This document shows, piece after piece, positions 36,752 through 48,015 of a stretch of 64,000 nt of DNA (position 1 is its first letter; each line of letters starts with the position of its first letter). Made by a program: the position numbers and the translations under genes. The notes under the pieces are model-generated. The model had not been told where the DNA came from. It made no database searches and worked only from the letters and a program-made list of their open reading frames with translations. The DNA is from Dasypus novemcinctus (Eukaryota; Chordata; Mammalia; Cingulata; Dasypodidae), in the NCBI RefSeq assembly GCF_030445035.2, contig NC_080694.1, positions 72,803,147 to 72,867,146 on the forward strand, given 5' to 3'.

Positions 36752-38290
36752 CCTAATATCCTTAATCTCTTCAACCATCTCATTAAAATTATTAAGGAGA
36801 TTTGTTTGAATATCTGTGATTAGCTGTCTCAACTCCTTCATGTAATCTGTAGTTTTACCTTGTCCCTTTAACTCTGCCATATCTTCCCATTTCTTGACAT
36901 GGATTGTAATTTTTATTGGCATCTTGGCATTGGCTTACTAGATGTATATATTCAGAGTGGAGTTTCTTGCTTTAGTTTAGGACTTTCTTGCACTTTCAAC
37001 TTTGCTGGTTGTGTGGTAGGAGCCAAGGATGTAGTTAGTGCTGTAAGCTGTGGAGGCTCATGCTGCCCACATTGTCCAAAGGACTGATGAAGCTTCTCCA
37101 AACTTTCTCCTTTGCCAAGGGTAGGGGCAGAACTACAACCATGTGTACTAATCCAAGTCATTCAATCCTATACTCTCCTTGCCTGGAGAGCCTGATGAAG
37201 CTTCACATCCCTTCCACACTGCATAAATTACTATCTATGTAGTTTGGGTCCAAGATGACCTTTGTACCCCAGTATACTTCCTTCTGATTATACAATCTTT
37301 GACAGCCAACTGTACCTGCGGTTACCTGGATAGGCTGGTAGGGCTTACCAGCTTCCTCCCTGCCAGAGGTGGGTCTGAAGCCTAGGTTAGGGCTCTAGGC
37401 TGATATAGGTGGAAGAAACTGGTCCCTACTGTCACTGTGATTTTCAACCTGCCTGGCTTTCCCTCATGCCAGGGGCAGAGTCAAAATGGAAACTACCAGC
37501 CTCTTTCTGACCTGGGAAGATTCAAACTTTAGCTTTTTTAGGGTCATACTTCAGCCAGATGAATTTACTAATCAGTAGCTGAAGTTGGTGGCCACACATC
37601 TCTTCCTTCCCTAGTTTTGGGAAATGGAACTTTTAACTCCAGCCATAGGAATAGCTCCCAAAGTGGTTTGCACTGCCAGAGTAGAATGATCACCAGCCTC
37701 TGTGGCATGGCCTGTATTTTTCTGGAGAAGCTGGAGCAGGTACCCCCAGCTTCCTCCCTGCTGGAGGTGGGACTGGAGCTTATACTAAAGTTGCAATCTG
37801 GTCTTGATGGAAAGAAGATCATCCCTACAAGCACTATGATTTCCAGTCAGCCCCACTTCCCCTCATACCAGGGGCAGATTTTAAACAGCAGCTACTGGCC
37901 ACTTTCTGACTTGGATAGGTTCAAACTTAAGCCATTCTTAGGGTTGAACTTTGGCCAGTGAAGTTTTCTAATCAGTGACTGAAGTTGGTGACCAACCATC
38001 TCTTCCCACCCTGTTCTGGGGAAGTGGAGCATCCAATTCCAGCAGTGGAATAAACCCTGGGGAGGCTTGTGCTGCCAGTGGAGAATGGGCACTGCCCTCT
38101 GTGGCATGGAGTGCTCTACTTATTAATCTTCTCTGTAGGTGGGCAGTCTCCTTCTTCCATTCTTTAAAGGATGTTGCAGGATGTTCTTCTGTTCTCCTGG
38201 AGCACTGAAACAGGTGTTTTAGGTAACTTTGGGTGATTACTAATTGCTGAGTAGCAGGAGCTGACTCTAGCAGTGTCTTACTTTGCAATT
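36752..38290 (-). mobile_element. L1 element E, 5' part (ORF1 start and 5' UTR)
   Basis: Codons of the ORF1 N-terminus (DDYMKELRQLITDIQTNL-like) lie at 36760-36880, matching element F at 7270-7320. A 5' UTR of about 1.35 kb follows and ends near 38290. It contains 400-bp monomers: catctcttcc occurs at 37597 and 37997, and ctcatgccaggggcag / ctcataccaggggcag occur ~395 bp apart. The rest of E is at 13515-16518. Confidence 0.85.
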
Positions 38291-38940
38291 TTTGGTTAGA
38301 TTTAAGTCAAATTTGTTCATTAATAAGAGATCTTCAAATATGAATATCCCAGAAATTTGTCTAAGCCCTTTGATCAGAACAACTGTCGATCAGAACAACT
38401 GTCTGTGAATACTACTTACTGTGGAAGGTATTGGCATACATTTGTATTATAGTCAGAATTTTTCAAAATGAGCTCTAATTTAAAAAACTATTCTATATTA
38501 AACTAAAACAATTTTAATAGAACTTTTTTTCCAGAAAGAATATTAAATGAAAGAAGGAATTTTGTAAAAATGTGGTCCTGAACAAGTCACAGTAAAAAAT
38601 CAATGTATACTAAATTTCTACCTTCTCAAAACAGAGCCTACTTTCTGTCCCTCAGTCTTTGAAATTGAAAGTGAAGAACTATAAATTATTTTTGTTGACT
38701 TATATTCTTAATCTCAAAAAAAATTCTGAATCACTTCATCTATTGCTTTACATATTACATTTATTTTCCACAGAATTCAATCCTTCAAAATTTAAAAGCT
38801 ATATTGTTAAATTTTATATTCCTTAAAATTATAAAGTTTGTTTTCACCAGTGAATACTGTAAGTTTTGTTGTCTGTTCCAAAGAAAATTTTGCTAATTAT
38901 CTTTGTGAAAGTAACTCACTTTTCTCAAAACACATAGTTT
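38291..38940. other. AT-rich sequence, nothing recognised
   Basis: It follows the 5' end of L1 E. No coding region or recognisable repeat was found. A short direct duplication (gatcagaacaactgtc) occurs at about 38373-38404. Confidence 0.5.
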
Positions 38941-38949
38941 ATTATTTTT

Positions 38950-40200
38950 TTTAAGTAGACGATGGGGAAAGTGGGTGGAACTGTCTTGCTTGCCATTGAA
39001 TATACTCTTTTTTTGGATGGGCATTGTCTATCATCATCCTTTTGTTAGTTGCCCTGGGTGAGTCCAGTGAACTAGAGTGTAGATGTTCCAAATCTGTTGA
39101 GATTTAAGGCTCAAGTGGCATATTAACAGATGAAAGATTTAAGCCCCTGGGTCCTATATTTAAATATGGTGTTAATAATAGGTTCAAATTAAAGGGGCAG
39201 CAGAGCCATGTGTAGGGAAATTATAAATGAGTATAACTGTTATATAGGGGAACATATATTCAAAAGTAAGGTCCACTGAAAGGGTGCCAAATTCCTAAGT
39301 TTGTCTGCCTGTGTATAGGTTCTGGATGTCTCCAGAGCCCTCAGGAGCCCCACTGCTTGAGGCATGTTTACTGAGACAGTCAATGACATCCTCCTGAGAC
39401 ATACCTAAGCATAACCTCTAGAATGACCCTTCACCTCACTCTGAAATCTCTTTGCCATAAAACCTCATTTATATTTAATATTTCCACTTTTGATCAAAGT
39501 CTCTTTCCAAATGCATTACCAGTTGGTGCTTGGTAATAATCCCCCAGTGCCAGGGAGGTTCGTCCCCAGGAATCATGCCCCATGCGAGGGGGAAGGTAGT
39601 GCATTTATATATGCTGAGTTTGGCTTAAAGAGAGGCCACCTTTGAACAACTAGAAGGATTTCAGGAAGTAAGACTTAGGTAATGTGTAATACTAGGCCAA
39701 GTTTTAATTTCACAGAACAAGGTTCATAAGTACAAACATCAATGTCAAGAACCTGACATATTGTTCTGCCCGTCTGCACTAATCACTGCCCCTGTACTCA
39801 GGGGATTCTTCCTGCTCTATTAGAGAATGTGGCAGGACTCCCCAGGATGGGGACTCAATATTCTTTAGGTTATTGTGTGGGTCTCCATCCACCAAGACAA
39901 CACCCCAGGACCACAAGAACATATTCATATGCCAAAGAGGCATGCCCCAGGTGCATCCTTCCTCTCACATTCTCCCTTCATTGACATACCACACCAGTGA
40001 CCTACCCCTGCCACAGTTGTGACCCTTCTGCAATTTAAAGCCTCCCCCAAAACAAAGTTAAAAAATCAATAGATAAAAATAATAATAAAACTTAAAAATA
40101 ATAAAACAAGTAAAATACAAAAATTAAAAATAAAAATTTTCATTGTATCTTTCATCACTGTAAGATGTTATCTTTTATGTAGAGTGACAATTTCGCCCAT
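38950..40200 (-). mobile_element. Old L1 3' UTR fragment
   Basis: Blocks are shared in order with the L1 A/B 3' UTR read in the same direction. Examples are gagtccagtgaactagagtgtag (like 42205), ccagtgccagggaggttcgtccc (like 22564) and tatgctgagtttggctt (like 22626). Divergence is greater than between A and B, so it is an older copy. Confidence 0.7.
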
Positions 40201-40379
40201 ATATTTCCCCAGTGTCTTATTTTTTGCTTTATTTTTAAAGAAACTTTAGAATACAGATAGTTCCATCCACCTGCCCCATGGGACCTAAGGCCCTCTCAAT
40301 ACAAACAAAGGGAGCATCACTATTCTAAAATCCTCAAGTTTGAAGAATGAACAAACAGACAAGGGTAACATAACTATGG

Positions 40380-40795
40380 ACTAAACAAGACTTATTATTT
40401 TAGCAATGGAAGAACTTGTAACATTGATTTAAAGGTAGTGGGTACCAGAGGGTCTGAGGAGAGTGAGTGGAAGAATTGGTGCAACAAGGGGCATTTTGGG
40501 GACATTGGTATTGTTCTGCTACACATAGCAATGATGGATATAGGCCAAATCTTATAAAATTGTGCAGTGCAAAGTTTAAAATATAATGTAAACTATAGAC
40601 CATGTTTAGCAGCAATGCTTCAACATGTATTCAATTGTAACAAATGTACCACAGTAATGAAAGATGTTGTTAATGGGGGAAAGTGAGTGGGTAGGATATA
40701 TGGAAACCTCCCCTATATTTTCCATATAACATTTATATAATCTAAAACTTCTTTCAAAATTTTTTTTCAATAAATAAAGTAGATAATATAAATGT
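40380..40795 (+). mobile_element. Old L1 3' end
   Basis: It contains the typical older L1 3' UTR series: caatgatggatatagg, tgtaaactatagaccatg, caacaaatgtaccacagtaatg-like text, gttgttaatgggggaaagtgag and a terminal aataaataaag tail. Orientation is + because the A-rich tail is at the right. No TSD was found. Confidence 0.65.
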
Positions 40796-41240
40796 AACTC
40801 ATTTTCTATTCATGCTCATGTGCATTAAAGCCACCAAGCACCAATGAACAGCATCTTAAATTATGGAAATTCTCACATGCCCAATAATAATTCCCAAAAG
40901 AGAACAAAAACTGCCTTTCCCAGTCTTCCTTAGAACTTGAATGCAGGCATGTGTCCTGGGAACAGTTTAGATGCTGCATGCTCAGCCGTCAGTTTAAAGA
41001 AGAGGAATGTTAGAAAGCAGAGACTATGTGGAATCCCATGCTGTGGAGTATGTTGGTCTCAGAATCCTCTTAGGGTTGAGCAACACTGGATTCTTGGATG
41101 CAGTGTGCAGTTTCCACAGTGGAACCGGTGTTTGTGTCCAGTAGTGTCCAAGCTTTATTATCATTCCTTCCAGGAGACTTTGTGATGTTCTCAATGTTCA
41201 TTATAAAGTTTATTTACTCTTAATACAGTTAGGGTTGGTA
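40796..41240. other. Unassigned sequence
   Basis: No gene was found. The stretch cccagtcttccttagaacttgaatg resembles pieces seen in ancient mammalian DNA-transposon-type repeats, but I cannot name a family. A short open frame at 40937-41185 has no recognisable protein features. Confidence 0.4.
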
Positions 41241-41284
41241 CTGTAGTGTGCAATTAAGAAACATGAGGGAGAAAAATGGTTAAA

Positions 41285-41569
41285 AAGGAATGCAATTTAT
41301 GTCTTTGGTTAAATTTATTACTAAATATTTGATTCTTTTAGTGATTGTTATAAATGGAATTTTTGTTTCTGATTTCTTCCTCAGAATGCATATCACTAGT
41401 GGATAGAAATGCTATTGAATATTGCTTAGTAACCTTGTACCCTGCCACTTTGATGAATTCATCTATTAATTCTAGTAGTTTTGTTGAAGATTTTCCAGGA
41501 TTTTCCAGATATAGGATCATGTCATCAGTAACTAATGAAAGTTCTACTTTCTTTCCTATTTAGGTGACA
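41285..41569 (-). mobile_element. Old L1 element G, part 1 (ORF2 reverse transcriptase)
   Basis: Minus-strand ORF2 codes for a recognisable DDMILYLENPGKSSTKLLEL segment (about 41450-41530). The box before it reads V-T-D-D, so the two catalytic aspartates are kept but the preceding residues are altered. It is interrupted by fragment H at about 41570 and resumes at about 43145. Confidence 0.75.
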
Positions 41570-43144
41570 TTACTTTTAAAATATATTTTCTATTTTTTTA
41601 AAAGATCCTTAGATTGCACAAAATATTGCTTAAAATATATAAGGGATTCCCATATGCCCCACTCCCCATAATTCCTCCCTTCCCCACATTAACAGCTCCT
41701 TTCAATAGTGAAGTACATTCATTGTAATTGATGAACACATTTGGAGCATTACCATACAGCAAGGATTATAGTTTACATTATAGTTTATACTCTCTCCCAC
41801 TGAATTCTGTAAGTTATGGCAGGATATATTATGTCCTACATCTGTCCCTGCAATACATTCAGGACAACTCCAAGTCCCAAAAGTGCCCCCGTATTCCACC
41901 TCCTTTTCCTTCACCCTGCCTCCAGCACTACCAGTGGCCACTGTCTCCACATCAATAATTTCTTCCATTGCTAGAATCACAATAAGTCAGTAGTGGAATA
42001 CCAGTAAGTACACTGTAGTACATATTTTGTTCCTCAATCCTGAGGATTCTGGGATGGTTATGCCCACTCCACCTCTAATTGATAGGAGTCCTTGATCCAA
42101 TATGACTGATGAATCTTACTCTCTTGCTTGCAGTTGTAGTCTCTTCTCGGTTCCTTGGTATGGTGGGTGTTCATCCTCACCTCTTTTTTAGTTGTGCTGG
42201 GTGAGTTCAGTGAACTAGAGTGCATAGATGTGGAATGGACACAACCAAGCCAAGGTCCACAGGAAGAAGGAATACAGTAAGAATTAGAGTGGACTTACTG
42301 ATATTCTATTCATGAACTATTGTGGTTAGTAATAGAGAAAATGTGTCATTGATGTGGAAAAAGTGGCCATGGTGGCTGCTGGGTGCGGGGAATGGGAGGA
42401 AGAGATGAGATGTGGAGGTGTTTTCGGGACTTGATGTTGTCCTGGGTGGTGTGGCAGGGACAATTACCAGATATTGTAGATCCTCCCATGACCCACTGGA
42501 TGGAACATGGGAGAGTATGGGCTATGATGTGGACCACTGACCATGGGGTACAGTGATGCCCAGAGATGTACTCACCAAATGCAATGGATGTGTCATGATA
42601 ATGGGGGAGAGTGTTGCTGTGGGGGGAATGGTGGGGTAGGGGTGGTGGGGGTGAATGGGGACCTCATATTTTTTTAATGTAATATTTTTAAAAATGAATT
42701 TAAAAAAATTCAACTGTGAAACTGAAAAAAAATGAACTAGAGTGCAGGGTTTGCAACTCTGCTGAGACTCAAGGCAAGCTGGAACATTGACAGCCCAGAG
42801 ATTCAAGTATTTGGATGTACACCTACAAACTCCAGGACCAACTGTAAGTTCAAATAGAAGGGACAGAATTAGCATGTGTAGAGAAGTTATAACTGAGGCC
42901 AAATCTGTCACACTCAGGAGCACAAACATCAAAGTAGGGCCCACTGGCAAGGCACCAAACTCCAGAGCTATCTGCCATGACCATGGGTACTGGGTGTCTC
43001 TGGAGCCCTCAGGAGCCCCACTATTTGGGGTAGTATCTGCTTTGGCAGTCAATGACATCCTGCTGAGATGTGCATAAGCATTATATCTGGGATGACCACT
43101 GACTCACTTTGAAGTCTCTTAGCCATATAAACTAATTTGTCTTT
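41570..43144 (-). mobile_element. L1 3' fragment H inserted in L1 G
   Basis: Minus-strand L1 3' UTR of intermediate age has its T-rich end near 41575-41610 and blocks such as gcaggatatattatgtcctac, gaactagagtgca and cccagagattcaagtatttgg. It contains the + strand insert I at 42225-42732. Its boundaries with L1 G are estimated from where the ORF2 sequence stops and resumes; no clean TSD was found. Confidence 0.75.
42225..42732 (+). mobile_element. 5'-truncated L1 3' end I inserted in fragment H
   Basis: A perfect 14-bp TSD, tgaactagagtgca, flanks it at 42211-42224 and 42733-42746. The insert runs from tagatgtggaatggacac through the G-rich tract (about 42618-42655) to a ttttttaatgtaatattt end and an A-rich tail. 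It is closest to the 3' end of L1 D (59700-60205). Confidence 0.93.
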
Positions 43145-44442
43145 AGCCTTTTATTTCTTTATCTACCTTAATTGCTCTAGCTAGAACCTTTAACACAATA
43201 TTGAATTATAAAGGTGACAGTGGGTATCCTTGTCTTCCTGTTGATCTCAGCAAGAAAGCTTTCAGTCTTTCACCTTTGAGTACAATGTTAACTGTAGATT
43301 TTTCACATATGCACTTCATCATATTGAGAAAGCTTCCTTTTATTCTTATCTTTTGGTGTGTTTTATTGAGAAAAGGTGTTGTATTTTGTCAAATGCCTTT
43401 TCTGCATCAATTGAGAAGATCATGTGGTTTTTCTTCATTAACTTGTCAATGTGGTTTATCACTCTAATTGATTTTCTTATGTTAAACTACCCTGCACACC
43501 TAGAATAAAACCCACTTGATTATGGTGTATAATCCTTTATATGTGCTTTTGGATTTGTTTTGCAAGTATTTGAGGTTTTTCCATCTACCTTCTTTAGACA
43601 TATTGGTCTGTAATTTTCTTTCTTTTTTTTTTTTTTTTGTAGTATCATTATCTGGCTTTGGTATTAGGGTAATGATGGCTTCATAGAATGAGTTTGGTGG
43701 CATTCTTTCCTGTTCAATTTTTTGGAAGCACTTGAGCAAGACTGGTATTAGTTCATTTTTGAATGATAAGTAGAATTCACCTCTGAAAAGATCTGGTCCC
43801 AGGCTTTTCAACTTTGGGAAGATTCTTTGACTGTTTCAGTCTCTTCATTTGTGATTGGTATGTTGAGGTCTTCTATTTCTTCTAAAGTCAGTGTAGGTGG
43901 TTTATGTGTTTCTAGGAATTTGTCCATCTTGTCTATATTTTCTAGTTTTTTTGGCATTCAGTTGTTCATATTATTCTTTTATGATCAATTTCATTTATTT
44001 CTGTTTGGTTCTTTACTATTTCCTTCCTTCAGCTAGGTTTGGGATTATTTTGTTGGTCTTTGGCTAGTTCTTCTATGTGTGCAATTAGATAATCAATTTT
44101 AGCTCTTTGTTATTTTTCAATATAAGTCTTGTAGACTATAGATTTCCTTTGTGGTGTTCCATAGGATTTGATATATTGTGTTTTCATTTTCATTCATCTC
44201 AAGATATTTGCTGAATTCTCTTGCAATTTCTTCTTTGACCTACTAATTGTTTAAGATGATGTTGTTTAAACTAAATATATTTATGAATTTTAAAATTTGA
44301 ATGTCCCTGACTTCATGAAGCTGTGCACATACTCATATTTTTAATGGTCATTTGATTTTCTTCCTCTGTGAATTGTCTATTTAGGATTCTTTTGTCAACT
44401 CTTCCAACTTTTTTTATCAATTTATGGTAGCATTTTTATATA
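43145..44442 (-). mobile_element. Old L1 element G, part 2 (ORF2 reverse transcriptase to linker)
   Basis: It continues ORF2 upstream in the sense direction: a 43500-43811 segment with [26 protein letters not shown], then 43827-44430 covering the N-terminal part of the reverse transcriptase and the linker. It carries a T-run (43622-43639) and several frameshifts. It is truncated by fragment J at 44452. Confidence 0.75.
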
Positions 44443-44451
44443 TGTATTTCT

Positions 44452-44640
44452 TTTTTATTTTTTGTCTTTATTTATTTTTTTAACATTACATTCAAAAAAT
44501 ATTATGCCCCACATACCCCCCATCCCCTTCACCCCACTCCTCGCCCCATAGCAACAATCTCCTCCATCATCATGAGACATTCATTGCATTTGCTGAATAC
44601 ATCTCTGAGCACTGCTGCACCTCATGGTCAATGGTCCACC
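44452..44640 (-). mobile_element. Short 5'-truncated L1 3' end J
   Basis: A 9-bp TSD, tgtatttct, is found at 44443-44451 and 44641-44649. The insert is only 189 bp: T-rich tail, aacattacattcaaaaaatatt, a C-rich tract, then the catcatgagacattcattgcatttgctg block ending in atggtcaatggtccacc. The block identifies it as the L1 3' terminus. Confidence 0.85.
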
Positions 44641-44869
44641 TGTATTTCTATTTTGCCTTAGAAAGGATGCAACAGTTATCATTTTTTGCCATATATTTCC
44701 TAGTCCACCTTATTTTTAACATCATTAATGGTGTTTCTTTCATGCAGAGGTGTTTTGTTTTTTATTTTAATGTGGTTCAAATGCAGCTATCTTTGCTCAA
44801 TGACTCTAATTTTGTTGTACCATGAAGATATTCTATGTATTTTTCTAAATGTTTAAAATATTTATTTTA

Positions 44870-45445
44870 CATATTCATGTCCCAAATCATCTGTCATTTT
44901 CTGAAAGAAGGAGAGATGATGGAAAATTGTTATGTAGATTTATCTTTTAAAAAAATGAAATAGTCAGCTTTTCCAGAATTAATTTTTCTCCACCTGATAT
45001 ATAATTTCACCTCTATCAAATTTCAAGATGTTGAATATAAGTGGATCTGTTTATAAATCATGTAAGCTGTTTTGTAGGCTTAATTGCAAATATTTGTGTT
45101 GGTAACATAAGGTTTTAATCACAATAGCTTTGACAAGATATGAGAAATGGATAGTCTTTTCCTCTTCACCTACTTGTTTGTTATTAAGTTGTTTAGTTAT
45201 TACATAACTTCCTATTCCTCTGTGTTAATTTAGAATAATCTTGTCTATTTTTGTAAAACAGAAAAATATTTGGGTTTAGATAAATAGTAATACTTGAACA
45301 AGTACCATGCTGCAGAAAAGTAGGGTAAAATTCTGGAGATATGTGATTGGATTTGCAGACTATGATTCTCATGATCACAGTTTCTCTTACTTTTTTTAAA
45401 AGGACTATATGCTTATTTGGAATTCTTATTAGCGATGGGCATCTA

Positions 45446-45489
<44 letters not shown>

Positions 45490-46071
45490 ATCTATCTCTC
45501 TATTATCCATCCATCCATTTAAACATCATTTCCAACATCTATTGAGAGTATATTCACTTACAAATATTTACTTAATCTTCACATCAATCAAGTTAAGTTT
45601 TTACTATTTATGATTATTTTTTATCATCTACAATTTATTGAAGCAGAAACTGTGCCCCAGAAAGGCTAACTAACTTGCTCAAAATCACAGTGCTAAAGGG
45701 TAAGAGAAGAAGGATTTAAATCTCTGGTAGTCTGATTCCAGATTCTGTGGCTTTCAACATATATGCATATATATAATAATCACCATTGAGAAGTGTTGTG
45801 CTCAGGTAGGTTGTAAGAACAATCTGTCACTTTCTCTTCCAATCAGAATCAGGAGTTAAATGAGCTCAAGAAAAAATTTCCAAAGATAGTTTCTGAGGTA
45901 TCATCTTTTCTGCCTGTTGCACTGCACTCCCCACCCCCACAAGTGGTAATTTTTTCTTGAATACTTGAATATGGAAAACCCATTGCTATCATGTCTTTAA
46001 AAATCCAGCCTGATAATCTTTGTTATTGAATTGTGACTTTTTGTCCATTCATATTTATTGTAATAATTATG
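44870..46071 (-). mobile_element. Ancient L1 ORF2 fragment (left of solo LTR)
   Basis: Worn minus-strand L1 ORF2 text includes aaggttttaatcacaatagctttg (about 45108), ttagaataatcttgtctatttttgtaaaa (about 45230) and gataatctttgttattgaattgtgac...ttgtccattcatatttattg (about 46011-46060). The middle (45340-45990) shows no clear match. It continues beyond the solo LTR. Confidence 0.6.
45443..45495 (+). repeat. Microsatellite (ATCT)n
   Basis: About 12 uninterrupted ATCT units, followed by imperfect catctatctctc and catc-rich units to about 45520. A likely length-variable marker. Confidence 0.95.
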
Positions 46072-46923
46072 TGCTGCAGCTTGCTGGGTCGGTAGAGGTG
46101 GGGTCTGGCTGTGGACGAGGGGTCGGTCCAGCTTAGGATGAGGGGTTGGTCCCACTTGGGATGAGGGGTCGGTCCGGCAGCAGACGAGGGGTCAGTCTCA
46201 CAGGGGTTGCGCGGTTCAGCTGACAGGGTCGCCCAGCGAAGCCGGCAATGAAGGGGTCACCCAGAGAAGCAGGCGATGAACTGGGGACAAGGGAGGCCAG
46301 GCCCTTGTCGGGGGCTCTCAGGACTGGAGGGCGCACAGCAGAAGAACTACCGCGGAGACAAGGTAAACATGCAAGTCCACTTTATTGAGGGAGAGGCAAC
46401 AGTTTTATAGGGGCTGGGGAAGGCTGATTGGTTGAAGCCACACCCTGTTCTGATTGGTTGCCAGAGAAAGGTCAGTGGGAGGTACTGGAAGGGGGAAGGG
46501 TGGTGGTTAGGGATTGGCTGTTGCTGTTGCTGGGGGAAGTGGCAGGGTTTAGGGATTGGTGGCTGCTGTTGCTGGGGTAGAGGGCAGACTTGAGTTTCCG
46601 GCCCATGCCTGGCTGCTGCTGCTGTCGGGGGGGGGGGGGGGGGGGAAAGGGCAGACTGGAATTTTCTGCCCTGCGCCTGCACAGGGAGAAAGAAGAAGAA
46701 GGCATCATGTGGTGCTATCTGGGAGGAGGGGCGGCCACGGAAGCATGGCTGCCGAGAAGGGGAGACCCAAGGGCACTCTGCGCCCATGCCGAGCTTCCTT
46801 CAGGGGTGGCGGTGGGCCCGACCAACCACCCTATTATGGGGGCAGCGGTTTGGAATAGGCCTACCGTGGCCGCCGCCCCCCGCCAGGCCAGCAAACCACA
46901 CTTCAGCCTGAGGGGTGGCCGCA
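46072..46923 (-). mobile_element. Solo LTR of an endogenous retrovirus, 852 bp, with 6-bp TSD
   Basis: The element starts TGCTGCAGC and ends GGCCGCA, so it has TG...CA ends, and is flanked by the perfect 6-bp TSD ATTATG (46066-46071 and 46924-46929). On the minus strand a TATAAAA box (46403-46409) precedes an AATAAA signal (46380-46385) at promoter/polyA spacing, which fixes the orientation. U3 holds duplicated gggattgg(c/t)... blocks with tgctgttgctg runs and a G-run (46628-46644). U5 holds degenerate ~30-bp repeats. A 6-bp TSD is typical of class II (betaretrovirus-like) integration. The flanking ancient L1 reads through when the LTR is removed. Confidence 0.92.
46110..46205 (-). repeat. 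Degenerate ~30-bp repeats in the U5 end of the solo LTR
   Basis: Four units share ga(c/t)gaggggt(c/t)ggtcc-type text, starting near 46117, 46137, 46161 and 46186. Spacing varies between about 20 and 26 bases. Confidence 0.7.
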
Positions 46924-46929
46924 ATTATG

Positions 46930-47590
46930 CATGAACATTTTTATGAAACAATGTTTACTCAATTTTGTGCTTTCAATTTGCTCAAACATTTTTGAGCCCT
47001 CTTCTCTTCTTTTGGTTTAACTGAATATGATTTATCATGTGTTTTAAGTTCTCTGCTACTGTGGAAGTTTGGCACTGTGTTTTTCTTCTTTTATATTATT
47101 GCCCATGAAATTGAAACATGCATTTTCTTTTGCATACTAGAATTTTTAACACTACTTATTTCTTTTTTTTACACCAACAAACATCATCAAGTTTTATACA
47201 GTCAGATTTACCAATCATTGACCAGTGTTTTTTAATTTATTTCTTCTTGTATTTCAAACATTTCAGCTTATTTCTCTTTCCTTCTCTTTGAAGATCCTGT
47301 AGGATCTCTCTTAGTGAAGACCTACAGATAGTAAGTCCTATAATTTAATGTTTGCCTGAAAATGTCCCTATTGTATTTACATTAGAAAAATGTGCAATAA
47401 CCTTTTTTTTACCATTCTTTATGGATAGATAATAACTTTAAGTACAACTGAGTATTTCACTTCACTGACTTCTGTTTTCATTGTTGTCATGGAGATATCA
47501 GCTGACAGTCTAATTACTGCTCCCTTGAAGATAACCTCTTTTTCCCGCTAGCTGTTTCTGAAGCTCTTTTCTGATTGTTTTTAAGATGTT
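46930..47590 (-). mobile_element. Ancient L1 fragment continued (ORF2 start/ORF1 region)
   Basis: Minus-strand L1 text includes cttcttttggtttaactgaat (about 47008), gaagatcctgtaggatctc and tgacagtctaattactgctcccttgaagataacct (about 47500-47535), the last from the ORF1 C-terminal region. It is split by the SINE at 47591-48015, and a further piece may extend to about 48250. Confidence 0.6.
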
Positions 47591-48015
47591 TGGGGGAAGC
47601 AGATTTGGCTCGGCAGACAGTACATCTGCCTACAACATGGGAGGTCCAGGGTTCAAACCCAGGGTTCAAACCCAGGGTTCAAACCTGTAGGGAGCTGGCC
47701 CATGCACAGTGCTGATGTGCACAAGGAGTATCATGACACATAGAGGTGTTCCCCATGTAGGGGAGCCCCACATACAAGGAGTGTGCACCATAAGGAGAGC
47801 CGCCCAGTGCGAAAGTCCAGCCTGCCCAGGAGTGGTTCCACACACATGGAGAGCTGACACAGCAAGGTGAGGCAACAAAAACAGACACAGATTTCCCAGT
47901 GCTGCTGACAAGAATATAAGCAGACACAGAAGAACACACAGTGAATGGACAGAGAGAGCAGACAACTGAGGGGGGAGAAGGAAGGGGAAAGAAATAAATT
48001 TTAAAAAATAAAATA
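47591..48015 (+). mobile_element. tRNA-derived SINE (DAS-like), copy 1
   Basis: The head has a box A-like tttggctcggcag and box B ggttcaaaccc, followed by the ~300-bp body shared with copy 2 (gagctggcc, ggagccccac, gccgcccag, cctgcccagga) and an A-rich tail (47990-48015). The box B segment is present three times in tandem (about 47648-47690). The family assignment rests on recognition and on the shared body with the copy at 56408. TSDs are unclear. Confidence 0.85.

Noticed and set aside
45443..45520. Regular repeats suggesting a CRISPR-like array
   Set aside because: It is a 4-bp microsatellite without spacers in a mammalian setting. The 49825-49904 array is likewise a simple 21-bp minisatellite.
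46556..46934. Gly/Arg-rich open frames at a CpG-rich stretch, considered as a promoter/first exon of a host gene
   Set aside because: The GC-rich block is bounded by a perfect ATTATG duplication and TG...CA ends, so it is a solo LTR.
47591..47700. tRNA gene
   Set aside because: It has box A and box B similarity but no cloverleaf that closes, a long non-tRNA body and an A-rich tail, so it is a SINE. The same applies at 56408.
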